A stretch of DNA of 64,000 nt from Istiophorus platypterus. Taxonomy: Eukaryota; Chordata; Actinopteri; Istiophoriformes; Istiophoridae. Location of the stretch: NCBI GenBank assembly GCA_016859345.1, contig CM029114.1, positions 8,367,501-8,431,500 on the forward strand, read 5' to 3'. The translations under genes were made by a program, and so were the position numbers. The notes under the pieces were generated by a model that was not told where the DNA came from, searched no databases, and saw nothing but the letters and a program-made list of their open reading frames with translations. Below are positions 52,241-62,300 of the stretch, piece by piece. The stretch's first letter is position 1. Each line of letters begins with the position of its first letter.

Positions 52241-53407
52241 TATACATTGTAAAAGTCATGCAAAATTTTTGATCAGTCAGATATCCTACTGAACTTGATC
52301 TTTAAAAAAAAACAAAACAAAAACATGGCAGAGCAAGTCTGCAGTGTCTTTGTAGCACACAGCAGTCGTACTTCAAGTACTTCCATGTTTTGGTTGCGCT
52401 GTTTTGGAGGGCGGAAGAATTCAGTCTTAATTCAGGTAGGCAGCACTTTTTGAGGAGATACTTCAGTGTTTCCTTGAATGTCTGAACTGAAGTGTTTTTT
52501 CAACAGCCCATCATCATGATGATTAGTTGATCAAAAGAGTAACACATGTGCACAGGCAAGCCATCCTGACTTTCCTGCATGTACAAGTATCAGTGCTGTG
52601 ATCACAGATGCTGACTGGAGGTTCGTGTCACAGCCATTCTCAGGGGATTGTTGAAAGAAATTCGGGCAAATTTAAGAAATCAGGTACAGAAGCAGAAGTG
52701 GGCCTGACTTGTTGAGGGGAGAAGTGGTTTACCAAAAGCAATAATCTACAATTAACCATTAGTTTATCCTGTAAACTCCTGGAATACATTGAGCTCTGTT
52801 GAAGTTTGGTTTGTATGCTCAAAAGACCTTGCAAAATACATTCTCTTTTGAATATAAAACAAGCTGGAGTTTAGAGGGTTTCCAACAGTCCCAAACACCA
52901 AAATCGCTTCTCAGGATGTGAATTGTGAAACTGTCGTGCTGAGGATTCTGTTTGGACAAAAGTCCTAATGGAGAAAATGTTGTAACACAAACATGACTGT
53001 TACATGGTTCTTGCTTTGTTAAGGGGGAGGTTTCTGAAACCCCTGATTACCTCCACAACAGCACCTCTGGCTAAAGCTTTTAGCTGCCAAATTACAGGTA
53101 GTTTGCGTGTGCCAGATTTTCCATCCTGCCACATAGCCTGTAATTACTGTTAGATTTCAGCACTCCACACAGGAAAACAACTGTGGCTGTTGGGTCCAGC
53201 ATACAGCATACAGTGCAACGCTATTCAGTAGCCAGCGTTAAAAAGCTGAATGTAAGAGTAGAAGAAACAAAACCCCACAGACCTCTAACAACACTGTTGA
53301 TAGAGTCTGGTTCATGTTGTACAAATTTTCCACAAATGTTTTGCCTACTAGAAATAGGCAGGTGCCTCAAGCAACTCTGGGCCGCCGTGGAAGGCACGTA
53401 GGGAACA

Positions 53408-54033
53408 TTAATGTGTTAGACATGCTGCACAAAGCTCGATCTTTCCAAGACGCTCCAATCAAGGTGTCAGACTGGGAGAGAGAGAAAAAAAAAAGCTTAC
53501 ATAAGCACATCGAGGCCTCTAATTTGATGGCGGTAAACTGGAACAATCAGCCTGCAACGCCCCAGTGATGTGTTTTCACTTAACACTGTACGTTTACAGC
53601 TGTGTTGGGTGTGGCAGTCCAGATGTGGATGTGCAATTAATAATCTGCTGACTGTGACTGTGCATTGCCACCTGTGACAGCCAACTTGCAATATTTATTT
53701 TCATAACCCCTGGGGAGGACAGTGCAGATAGAAGAGTAGAGACTGCAGTGAAATAAATAAAATGTGTATGTCTGTCTATATAGATAAATTTGTTTATAGT
53801 GGTTCCCGCCAGTAAACTAAATAACTGTACATAGCTGCTCATAGATGTCAGTGCTGAACTGAAAACTTCAGTGATCTGAAAAATAACATTGCGTTTCGCT
53901 GTGATCGAGGTCAAAAGGTACCTTATGTGGCTGACAACCCATGCTGCTCAACTTTTTAAATTAGCAACACCTTTTCTTCATTGACGTCTGCAGCCGCTCC
54001 ACATCAACAATTGTTTGGGATACTGATAATGTG
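53408..54033. repeat. 626-bp tandem duplication, copy 1
   Basis: The unit starts TTAATGTGTTAGACATGCTG and ends GGGATACTGATAATGTG(T). It is followed directly by a second copy. Open frames inside (minus strand 53594-53914 and 53497-53691) are repeated in copy 2 but resemble no known protein. Confidence 0.97.
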
Positions 54034-54659
54034 TTAATGTGTTAGACATGCTGCACAAAGCTCGATCTTTCCAAGACGCTCCAATCAAGGTGTCAGACTG
54101 GGAGAGAGAGAAAAAAAAAAGCTTACATAAGCACATCGAGGCCTCTAATTTGATGGCGGTAAACTGGAACAATCAGCCTGCAACGCCCCAGTGATGTGTT
54201 TTCACTTAACACTGTACGTTTACAGCTGTGTTGGGTGTGGCAGTCCAGATGTGGATGTGCAATTAATAATCTGCTGACTGTGACTGTGCATTGCCACCTG
54301 TGACAGCCAACTTGCAATATTTATTTTCATAACCCCTGGGGAGGACAGTGCAGATAGAAGAGTAGAGACTGCAGTGAAATAAATAAAATGTGTATGTCTG
54401 TCTATATAGATAAATTTGTTTATAGTGGTTCCCGCCAGTAAACTAAATAACTGTACATAGCTGCTCATAGATGTCAGTGCTGAACTGAAAACTTCAGTGA
54501 TCTGAAAAATAATGTTGCGTTTCGCTGTGATCGAGGTCAAAAGGTACCTTATGTGGCTGACAACCCATGCTGCTCAACTTTTTAAATTAGCAACACCTTT
54601 TCTTCATTGACGTCTGCAGCCGCTCCATATCAACAATTGTTTGGGATACTGATAATGTG
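54034..54659. repeat. 626-bp tandem duplication, copy 2
   Basis: It is identical to copy 1 except for about three base changes seen by eye (two adjacent in AATAACATTGCG versus AATAATGTTGCG, and CCACATC versus CCATATC). TTAA stands at both outer ends and at the junction (53408, 54034 and 54660), consistent with a 4-bp microhomology at the breakpoint. Confidence 0.97.
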
Positions 54660-55310
54660 TTAAGAAGAATCTACACTTCTGCATTAAGGAGCTACGCCAT
54701 ACTGATGGTGGTTGCATGCGTAAACCTTCTCAAAAATGACCCAACATGTCCTGTTGTTATCTCATTGATGGAGATACCATGTGGAGACCGCAAAAACTGT
54801 GATGGGCTGCTTTTGTTTTCCCGCTAAATGCTTCTGATGCCGGTGGAGTTTTTTGAGCGTGAGGACAACATAAAGAAATTAAAAGACTGTCAGTGATGAT
54901 ACTGCATACAATTCTTACCATTATTGCCACGTTGAATCAATGCTTGAATATAAACATTGCAACTTGCACGGCGATAGTCTTTCGTTAAGTATGAAGACAC
55001 AGCAAAATGATTTTACCTGGCTGTAACTTCAGTTCTATAAATGCATCTAGCTTTGGGGAGGTGATATCCATGAGTGAAATCCAAGTCCTAAGAAAAATCC
55101 TAAACCCTTGTACTGTGCCACTGGACATGTTTTTAGTAGTTTGAGAGCAACTCACTTCCAATTTTTGATGAAATGTAGTGTTTGCTATTGTTCCCTCTCA
55201 AGTTTAAATGCTCTTGTTGTGAGTCACATTAGAAAGAGGCAACAGCCAAATGAATGCAATGTAATGCAGAGCATGTAACTTTGTAAAACATCCTCTGTTC
55301 TCTCTCTCAG

Positions 55311-55445
55311 AGCTGGACTGGCCCAGAGAAGCTGCTGGCGCTGGATGAGTTGATTGACAGCTGTGAGCCCACACAAGTCAAGCATATGATGCAGGTGATC
55401 GAGCCGCAATTTCAGCGAGACTTTATCTCCCTGCTGCCCAAAGAG
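55311..55445 (+). CDS. fbxw7: fbxw7 shared exon: dimerisation domain and start of F-box
   Basis: The acceptor is a TC-rich tract ending in CAG at 55310 and the donor is GTAAGT at 55446. The 45 codons begin SWTGPEKLLALDELIDSC, continue EPTQVKHMMQVIEPQFQRDF, and end ISLLPKE. This is nearly residue-for-residue the mammalian FBXW7 sequence. The first third finishes the dimerisation (D) domain, the middle is the helical linker, and RDFISLLPKE is the first helix of the F-box that contacts SKP1. The exon is in phase 0 at both ends. If the following intron were retained, the frame would run about 38 codons to a stop near 55560 and the protein would lack the F-box. Confidence 0.96.
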
Positions 55446-58141
55446 GTAAGTTCCAGAAAACCCCCTTTACTGTCAGCAATTCACAACTTCCTCTGTACCC
55501 TTTATCCTGAACTCCCGAACTCCCATGGGAATTCTTTGTGGTGGACATTATTTTCTGAATGAACATACCCCACAGAGAGACGAGGCTTCTTCTCCAGCCC
55601 TAATCCTGTTTGCAGTCTTCCCTCACATCATCTAACTGCATCCATAGTGGGTGTCTTGTTTTTGCTCTGCGTCATAACTGACAATACAAACATTCTGAAG
55701 TGCCACGCTGACGATAAGATCACATAAGGGATTCTTGGAAAACAACCTCAATACACCGTATCTTGTGGAGCTGATCAAATACATAACACCTTGCCTCTGT
55801 CTGGCAGGTGTTTAGGATGAAGGGGGCGGTTGGTAGTGTAAAGAGTGAGGCAATAAGGTGCAAGATTTCAAGGTGTCAGTACCATTTGCTCCAAAGCCAA
55901 ACATAAAAACAGCATCATGTGTGTTCACACCGGGACATGAGCCCTCTCTTCATTTTATTTTCCCTTTGCTGGTTCTCTTTAATATTTTCTTCTCTTTGGC
56001 TTCTTTTTGATAAATCCATCTCTTCTTGCTCTCAGATCTGTTGGAAATACTTTATATTGGAAGGTTGCTGTCAAGTAATTTCAACAGGACAACTGCTGTT
56101 GTAACACAGATACAACTGGAATTGAAAGCATGAAGAGAATCTGCAAAAGGCTGTCGACATAAAAAGCAGTCACTCACTGGAGGTCCATTCATAAACTTTT
56201 AAAGTATCCTCAACCCTGTTAATGACTACTGGCTTAAGCGGGCTTTTTAGGTGATTAAGGTATGTCAGGGTTGGTGATGGGTCGGCTTTGGGCCATGACA
56301 TTTGAAATAAAACTAATACTGTAACAACAGAAGACGTGTTGGAGGTTGACAAAATAACATGTCAACTCTGTGAACGTCAAGTACCTAGTAATGACTGGTG
56401 ATGATAATGATCTCAGGCTCTTTACATTATTTTTGAATTGGTTTTGAAGTATATAAAATCAGATCAAGGACAGAGCTACAGATCATTGAAGAATGAAACA
56501 CTTGACTATAGCTTAAACTTAACTAATAGTGAGACTTCAGATAGATGTCTAAATTCACCTGTTGCAAAAAGCTGTCTATTTTTTAAATTTTTTTAACCAG
56601 GACTAATTCACAATGAAAGGACAATTAGTAAAATAAAAAAACATTGTTGATTGAGCAATGCTTTGCCTTCTGGAAGATATCAGCAATTGCAGACATTTTA
56701 TTAAGAGAATTCAGCAAAGACGACACAATCAAAGGAGAGTTTAGGATAATTTCCCAAACTATGAAAACAACTGATGAAGCCATCCTTGGAGTATTTTTCC
56801 AACAAGTTACTGTGGTCACAAAAAACTCTCTCCCTTCTCATTACTTGCTCCACAACATAACTCAAAACCACAAGTTTTCCCCATTTGATGTCACTGGTCA
56901 GCAGGTGTCACTGGTTGTTACCATGGAACATTTTACTCTTACCTCAGTTAGCCTTGGGTTAGGGTGGCTAACTTTTCAGTCAGTCTTTTGTGAAACTCTC
57001 TTAAGTTGTATTAGATTAGAGCTGCAATGATTACTCAAGTAATCCATTCGTCAGATCGACATAAAATTAATCTGAAACTATTGATAATCCACTGGTTGTC
57101 ATTTTTAATCAAAAATACCAAACCAAGTCACTGGTTTCAGCTTCTCAAATGTAAGCATTTGATCCTTTTTTATCCTATATGATAGTCAATATCTTTTGGT
57201 TTTGGACATTTTGTCAAATAAACGAGGGATACCAGGCTGTGAGAACTTATTAAAGCTATATTTAATTATCTAACAGACCAATTAATCAAGAAAATAATCT
57301 GATTAATTGATATAGTAAATACGCATTATTTACAGCTCTACATTAGACTGGCTAATCTCTACAGACCAGTTTTAAAATATCTTTGTGAAGCTGGCCACTT
57401 GTTATTGGGAGTGTTCAGAGAGTCATTCACTTCCACCCTGATGTTTATGACACCACTCTTGAATTTATTACACGGTGTTGTGCCAGTCATTATGATCTGG
57501 GATTATTATAATATAATGAAAGAACAATATTTTCACAATGGGTTACACCCCAGTCTGTAAAATGACCCGAGGATCATTGTCTTTTTATGATGATAAGGGG
57601 CAATGGCTTGATCTAATAGTTCAGCCACTGTATGGTTTCATAGCTAAAATTGATGCTGTGTGTTGAGAGCTTTGTCCAAATATATACCTGTTTGAACATT
57701 TCTGGGGGGAAAAAAACAGGCAGCAGTCTATAATGCTTTTTGTTTTATTTTAATTGCTTAGGAGTCCAGATTCATGGTCATTTTACCAGATTTTGCGTCT
57801 TTATTTGCTAGCTTTGGTTTCACAAACTGTATTTCTGTCATCATTACCTGCTCTTGTTGGACTTTCGTAGAAATATCAATTCACTTCTATGGTAATACAG
57901 TTGATTACCCTTTTCACTTAGCTTCATGCTGCTAATATTATGCTCCTAGATTGTTCTGCACGTGTTTTTTTTTCCTAAGCTTTTCCTTTTTCTCATTGTT
58001 GTTTAGTTACTTCAAATTTACGTTCTCTTCTATGAGGTGTTTGACATGTTGTATACACCCACTGTTGTAAGCAATGGCTCCTCTTTGTATTTTCCTTTTC
58101 CATTTACGCCTGACACATTCCTCGTCCGTGTCTTTCAACAG
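55446..58141. other. fbxw7: Intron inside the F-box coding region
   Basis: 2,696 bp, GTAAGT to TTTCAACAG. It contains the well-preserved hAT-like element at 57017-57340. Open frames at 56644-57030 and 58037-58276 are not supported as exons; the second simply runs from intron into the F-box exon. Confidence 0.9.
57017..57340. mobile_element. Nonautonomous hAT-like transposon with inverted ends and 8-bp target duplication
   Basis: The left end is TAGAGCTGCAATGATTACTC and the right end is ACAGCTCTA, giving inverted TAGAGCTG ends. Flanking 8-mers TATTAGAT (57009-57016) and CATTAGAC (57341-57348) agree at six of eight bases and look like an aged target-site duplication, the size expected for hAT elements. 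The interior has TTAATCAAGAAAATAATCTG and CTTTTGGTTTTGGACATTTT, typical of this abundant teleost family. It has no coding capacity, so it would have been moved in trans. Confidence 0.75.
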
Positions 58142-58265
58142 CTGGCTTTGTACGTGCTTTCATTCCTGGAGCCGAAGGACCTCCTCCAAGCAGCCCAGAC
58201 GTGTCGCTACTGGCGCATCCTGGCAGAAGACAACCTGCTTTGGAGGGAGAAATGCAGAGAAGAAG
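58142..58265 (+). CDS. fbxw7: fbxw7 shared exon: F-box core
   Basis: The acceptor TTTCAACAG ends at 58141 and the donor is GTGAGT at 58266. The peptide starts LALYVLSFLEPKDLLQAAQT, continues CRYWRILAEDNLLWREKC and ends REE plus one base of a Gly codon. It forms the rest of the F-box, which binds SKP1 and so tethers the receptor to the CUL1-RBX1 ubiquitin ligase. The LxxYVLSFLEPKDL and CRxWRxLAEDxLLW patterns are the hallmark F-box residues. Length is 124 nt, ending in phase 1. The intron on its 3' side is only 163 bp, the shortest seen in the window. Confidence 0.96.
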
Positions 58266-58428
58266 GTGAGTCTTAAGTCTGTGCCACAGATGCAGACACA
58301 CAAACAACGTGCATAGCTTTGGACACCCCTTTGCTTGACATCGTGGTTGGGTTATCTGGTTTAAAATAAACTTTAACGGGAAAACACAAGCATCATGATC
58401 CAATTAGCTTTCGTCTCTTTCCTAACAG

Positions 58429-58565
58429 GCATCGATGAGCCTCTACCTCTCAAGAAGAGGAAAATCGTCAAGCCTGGCTTCACTCACAGTCCATGGAAGA
58501 GTGCCTACATCAGGCAGCACAGAATAGACACTAACTGGAGGAGAGGGGACCTCAAATCACCCAAG
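58429..58565 (+). CDS. fbxw7: fbxw7 shared exon: F-box to WD40 linker
   Basis: The acceptor CCTAACAG ends at 58428. The exon completes a Gly codon and reads IDEPLPLKKRKIVKPGF, then HSPWKSAYIRQHRIDTNWRR, and ends GDLKSPK. This is the helical linker that holds the F-box at a fixed distance from the WD40 propeller. KKRK within PLKKRKIVKP looks more like a classical monopartite nuclear localisation signal than the KRRK-type sequence I recall at this place in human. Length is 137 nt (phase 1 in, phase 0 out). The donor GTAGCT at 58566 is weak at +3 to +5 compared with the other donors in the gene, but the frame into the next exon is exact. Confidence 0.95.
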
Positions 58566-59265
58566 GTAGCTTTTTCCTTCAAACTTGAATTCCCCACAGG
58601 TTAGCCTCATTCCAGCTGATCTTATAGATCTCATATCAAATGGCTTGGAGTCACAGAAAGATGGTTCAATAAGCGTCTGAAGTGTGGAGTGTGGATTTTA
58701 ATGGAAAGTGAGTGATTGATCAGGTCGATGCTCTGCAGTATTCACATTGAATGATAACTGAGCCAGAGTATAGGACGATCTAATTCTCTTTCAGTCTCAA
58801 GATTTTTAGGGGTTTTTTTGCCTGTTCAGAAGTTTCCCATAAAGCATGACCAGCATGCTAGAGTTAATCTTTAACGGGCCTTGTTCGCCTTCGCCCCTTT
58901 AGAAACGGCTGCAGGTCATTTTAGGCTGCCACTAATGTAAATTTGGTTACTGTGCTCTTCATACTCCTTTGCATATGCAGTGTGCTCTGTTGGCTAATAC
59001 TGGGTCACAGGACTGCTAGCTCAGCAAAATACAGAGACTAAACACACACACACACAAACACAAACACACAGAGCTCTGCTTAAAGGGCTGTGTACACCTG
59101 CAGCACTTGGTGACATTTTCCTCTTATCTCCTCTTTACTTTGATGTATAAAGCACAAGAGACTTGTCAGCGGCAGAATTAGTTCTTGCCATTTGCTTTTC
59201 TTTCCACATCCACCCTTCTAGGTCCTTCTCATTGCATCTGTTTTTCTGCCTGTCCCATCTCAAAG
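58566..59265. other. fbxw7: Intron before WD repeat 1
   Basis: 700 bp, with GTAGCT donor and CTCAAAG acceptor. It includes a short interrupted CA repeat at 59043-59070 and nothing else recognised. Confidence 0.9.
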
Positions 59266-59379
59266 GTGCTGAAAGGTCATGATGACCACGTGATCACCTG
59301 CCTCCAGTTCTGTGGCAACCGCATCGTCAGTGGCTCTGATGACAACACGCTGAAAGTCTGGTCGGCTATCACAGGAAAG
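59266..59379 (+). CDS. fbxw7: fbxw7 shared exon: WD repeat 1
   Basis: The acceptor CTCAAAG ends at 59265 and the donor is GTAAGA at 59380. The 38 codons read VLKGHDDHVITCLQFCGNRI, VSGSDDNTLKVWSA and ITGK. This is a complete WD repeat with the GH, SGS-DD and KVW signatures, and it matches mammalian FBXW7 blade 1 with one conservative change (SAITGK for SAVTGK). Blades 2-8, including the arginines that grip phosphorylated degrons and are cancer hotspots in human, would be in exons beyond this window; none was recognised from 59380 to 64000. The exon is phase 0 at both ends, so the shared part present here totals 245 residues. Confidence 0.96.
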
Positions 59380-62300
59380 GTAAGATCTGACTATTTTTCC
59401 ATTTCCTGTTTTGCCTCATAGTCCTAATGGCTTCCTTTTCTTCTGCACTGTGGTATAGTTGGACATCAATGAACATGGTTCAGGTTAGATAACTTTCATT
59501 AATCTGTCGCACTTATTAATTTAAAAGTGAAGGAGTACTGCTTACTAGCCACAGACTTTTTTTCATCATAGATAACACGTTTTACATTTAGCTATACATA
59601 AAACAAAAACAACCTCTGCCTATCCAGCACCTCAATACAGCCTTCTCTTACCTGATAGTTTGTAACATTTACTCTATCACGTAAAAACATCCAGGCAAGT
59701 GTCTGCTCTGTGTATTCTCTCCTCTTACATTTAGCCATTTTTCAGATTTGTTACACAGCACATGTCCACAGGCAGTGTTAGTATTCATAGCTGAAGCCGG
59801 TGCTGCCACACAGGCCTTGTGCTGCAGCTTTACGCTGTGTATTAAACAGAAAGGCAGTTGTTGTGGTTTTGGGAGAGAGGTTCACAGACCGTTGTAAATC
59901 ACAACACTTTCATGCCGATGTGTTGGACTCCATTTTCAAAAGAGCTTATTACTAAAAGTCTCTGTACATGGTTTACTGCATATTTCACTGTCCAACTCTG
60001 TTCGTTTCACCTTCACTCAAACGAATGAGATAAGGTTGGGCTGTGTACTTGCTACTTGCCCCCCCCCCAAAAAAAAAAAAGATATTCTGCATGATTACAC
60101 TGCAGCAGGTTTCTCTTTCTGTTGGACACAATAGACCAGAGAGCTTGCCTTTCATTCCTGCAAAGTCTCGGTCTAACAGATAGTAGAGTTGGCATTCAGC
60201 CCACTGGTGATTACACGCATATCAGTCACAGCATTTGCTGATCTGAACAGATTTCACCAAGGTCATCAGATAGGCATGGGGCACAAATTGGCTCTCCTTC
60301 ACCCAAAGACTTATCTGGATGAAGAGTTGTTGAGTAACAGCTACAGTGGTTCCATGTTGGTGGTGGATGTGTGCAATGAGTCACATCACCTGCAGCCTCT
60401 ACTGTTTTTCTGTGAAACCTCTGTGCATTCGGAATGACGTCACATTATAATGTGTCCGTGGTTTCTACAATGCAAATCTGCCTCAGAATTGTTTGTTTAC
60501 ATTAGTCATGAGTAAGAGATGAGCCTGAATCCGTCTCAGTTTGGGTGCTGTATTCAGAGCACATCCCCTCTGTGGATTTCATCTCTTTGCTTATTTAGCT
60601 CTCAACAGCAGAGAGAGAATCCCTCGCTGGAGAGGAATGGCCAATTAAGTCTAGTCGACCATTTCGGGTGAAGTGGCTGTCGATGCCAGTAAAACTGTAA
60701 AGTAAAAATACAATGGAATTCCCAGCACCTGCATTTGTTTTTCCTCTCAGCTGTCAACATCCTTTACAGTCTTTGCCAGCGTATTTGAGGACTTGATTGC
60801 TACGTTTTCCCCCTCTTCAGTTCATCCCCCTGAGATGCCGGCCCTGTAAAGTGGCTATCAGTGATCTCTAGGTGTTCCAGTTTGTGATGAATGGATGAAT
60901 GCTTCCAATCCACATGCCAATATCCATTCCTGTTCTCCTTCATCTCTCCTTCTCCTTCATATTGCAAATAGCCAAAATGGTAGGAAAATCTCTCCTCCAT
61001 AACTCTTGTAAAAAGTGATTTGTTTGACCTTGGTTTGCCTTGTACCTCTCATATTATTCCTCCTAAGTTCAAGAAAAGCTCAGGCCAGCCTTCCACAGCT
61101 CAGCCACTAACAACAGAACTTAGGTTTTACTGAGAACTGGATCAATAAGCAGTAGAAACATTATGAACAGCGGAGATGAGGAACTCTAATTTCAGTCTTT
61201 AAACGTTCTCCTTTTGACGTCCAAGGCTATTAGAGTGAAGATCTGGTTTTCTTTTCTCTTTTCCATCAGCAATGTTTGATTTTTGGTCACTTTTCATTCA
61301 TCAGACAAAAGCAGTCCCCGCAAATCAGTAATGAGTTTGGTCGACGATTATAGATTACAAGGGTAAATTGCTTCATGCTCTCAGGGATCAGCGTTTACCT
61401 CTGTGCTTTTCTTCAGAGAAGAGACTTAAAATGCAGCTCTGGCAGCCTGCACTGTAGGTAGAGCATTTAAATTGATAGAATGGAAAAAGAAATTGGTCAG
61501 ACTGTGGACACATTGTGCCAGAGGTTAACACTTCTGAAATACTACTTCTCAGATACTTGTGCTTCTTTTCCTCAGAAACTTTGTGTTCAATTTAGAACGA
61601 TCAAAAAGATTCCCATGTGAACAGTGTCTGGTGAATCAAGTTATGTTACATCACTTTCTCCTGGTATTTTTCACTCACAGCATCCCGTACCCAGCTCTAA
61701 ACAGTGCATCAGATGTGACTGACAAGTTCATAACAGATGTTTCTATCAATTCTTTAATATATCTGTCCCATATCCTTTTTCTTTCAGAGATTTGTTATTG
61801 AATTCTATATTTTTTTAAGACATGTGAGGCTTAGTAAATAGAGCAGATCATATCAACAGGGTTATTTGCATGGGCCTGACTTTGATTTACTTACATAAAA
61901 TTATCAACAAATATTCATCAGATACCTTTCAAAAAACACTAAGATGATACTTGATAATGTTTCATCTTCACAGCCACTTTTGTCTTGCCTTTGATATATG
62001 CTGTTATATAAAAACAGTAAACTGAACTCCTGCTGTGAGGCAATCAGGGAATTATTATATGAGCTCATTATATGAAAATGCTTCCACATCTCTGGAAGAA
62101 GTGGGCCATTGCTTAGCGATCAGGTAAGATGATAGGGATTTGATTATGGTGAAAAATATTGAAATGGAGATTTAACAAACCCGAGAGTTTGAAATTAAAG
62201 TGACATAAGAGCTTCTGTTGAAGCTTACATCTGTGGTTAAGATTTTTGTTTTGGAGGATTTTTTTCTTTTTCTGTCTTTCTTTCTTTTTTTTCTTTTTTT

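Larger units (their letters stand above)
51047..55310. other. fbxw7: Intron before the dimerisation/F-box exon
   Basis: 4,264 bp. It carries T-rich sequence just after the donor (51065-51105), a dispersed repeat (52040-52240) and the 626-bp tandem duplication (53408-54659). No exon was recognised between these. Confidence 0.9.
6656..59379 (+). other. fbxw7: fbxw7 gene body (partial): F-box/WD40 receptor of SCF ubiquitin ligase
   Basis: This span holds eight recognised exons of one transcription unit: two alternative first exons and six shared exons. By family knowledge the product binds phosphorylated degrons in cyclin E, MYC, Notch intracellular domain, JUN and other regulators through its WD40 propeller, and SKP1 through its F-box, so that CUL1-RBX1 ubiquitylates them. 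Intron lengths between shared exons are 1,742, 4,264, 2,696, 163 and 700 bp. The beta exon is 4,232 bp and the gamma exon 42,250 bp upstream of the first shared exon. The order gamma, then beta, then shared exons is the order I remember for mammals. The alpha-type first exon, with its acidic region, was not recognised and probably lies before base 1. The gene continues past base 64000. Confidence 0.9.

Noticed and set aside
53594..54540. Pair of near-identical minus-strand frames of 106 and 64 codons
   Set aside because: The repetition is explained by the 626-bp tandem duplication; neither frame resembles a protein family.
53408..54663. 626-bp unit as a piggyBac-type element because of TTAA borders
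   Set aside because: No terminal inverted repeats were found at the unit ends; microhomology duplication is simpler.
58037..58141. Possible extension of the F-box exon upstream
   Set aside because: The frame is open into the intron, but a good acceptor at 58141 and phase 0 joining to 55445 reproduce the conserved KE-LALY sequence exactly.
60435..60442. Perfect TGACGTCA palindrome as a CREB-bound enhancer
   Set aside because: A single 8-mer deep in an intron is expected by chance often enough; no cluster of sites or conservation data supports it.
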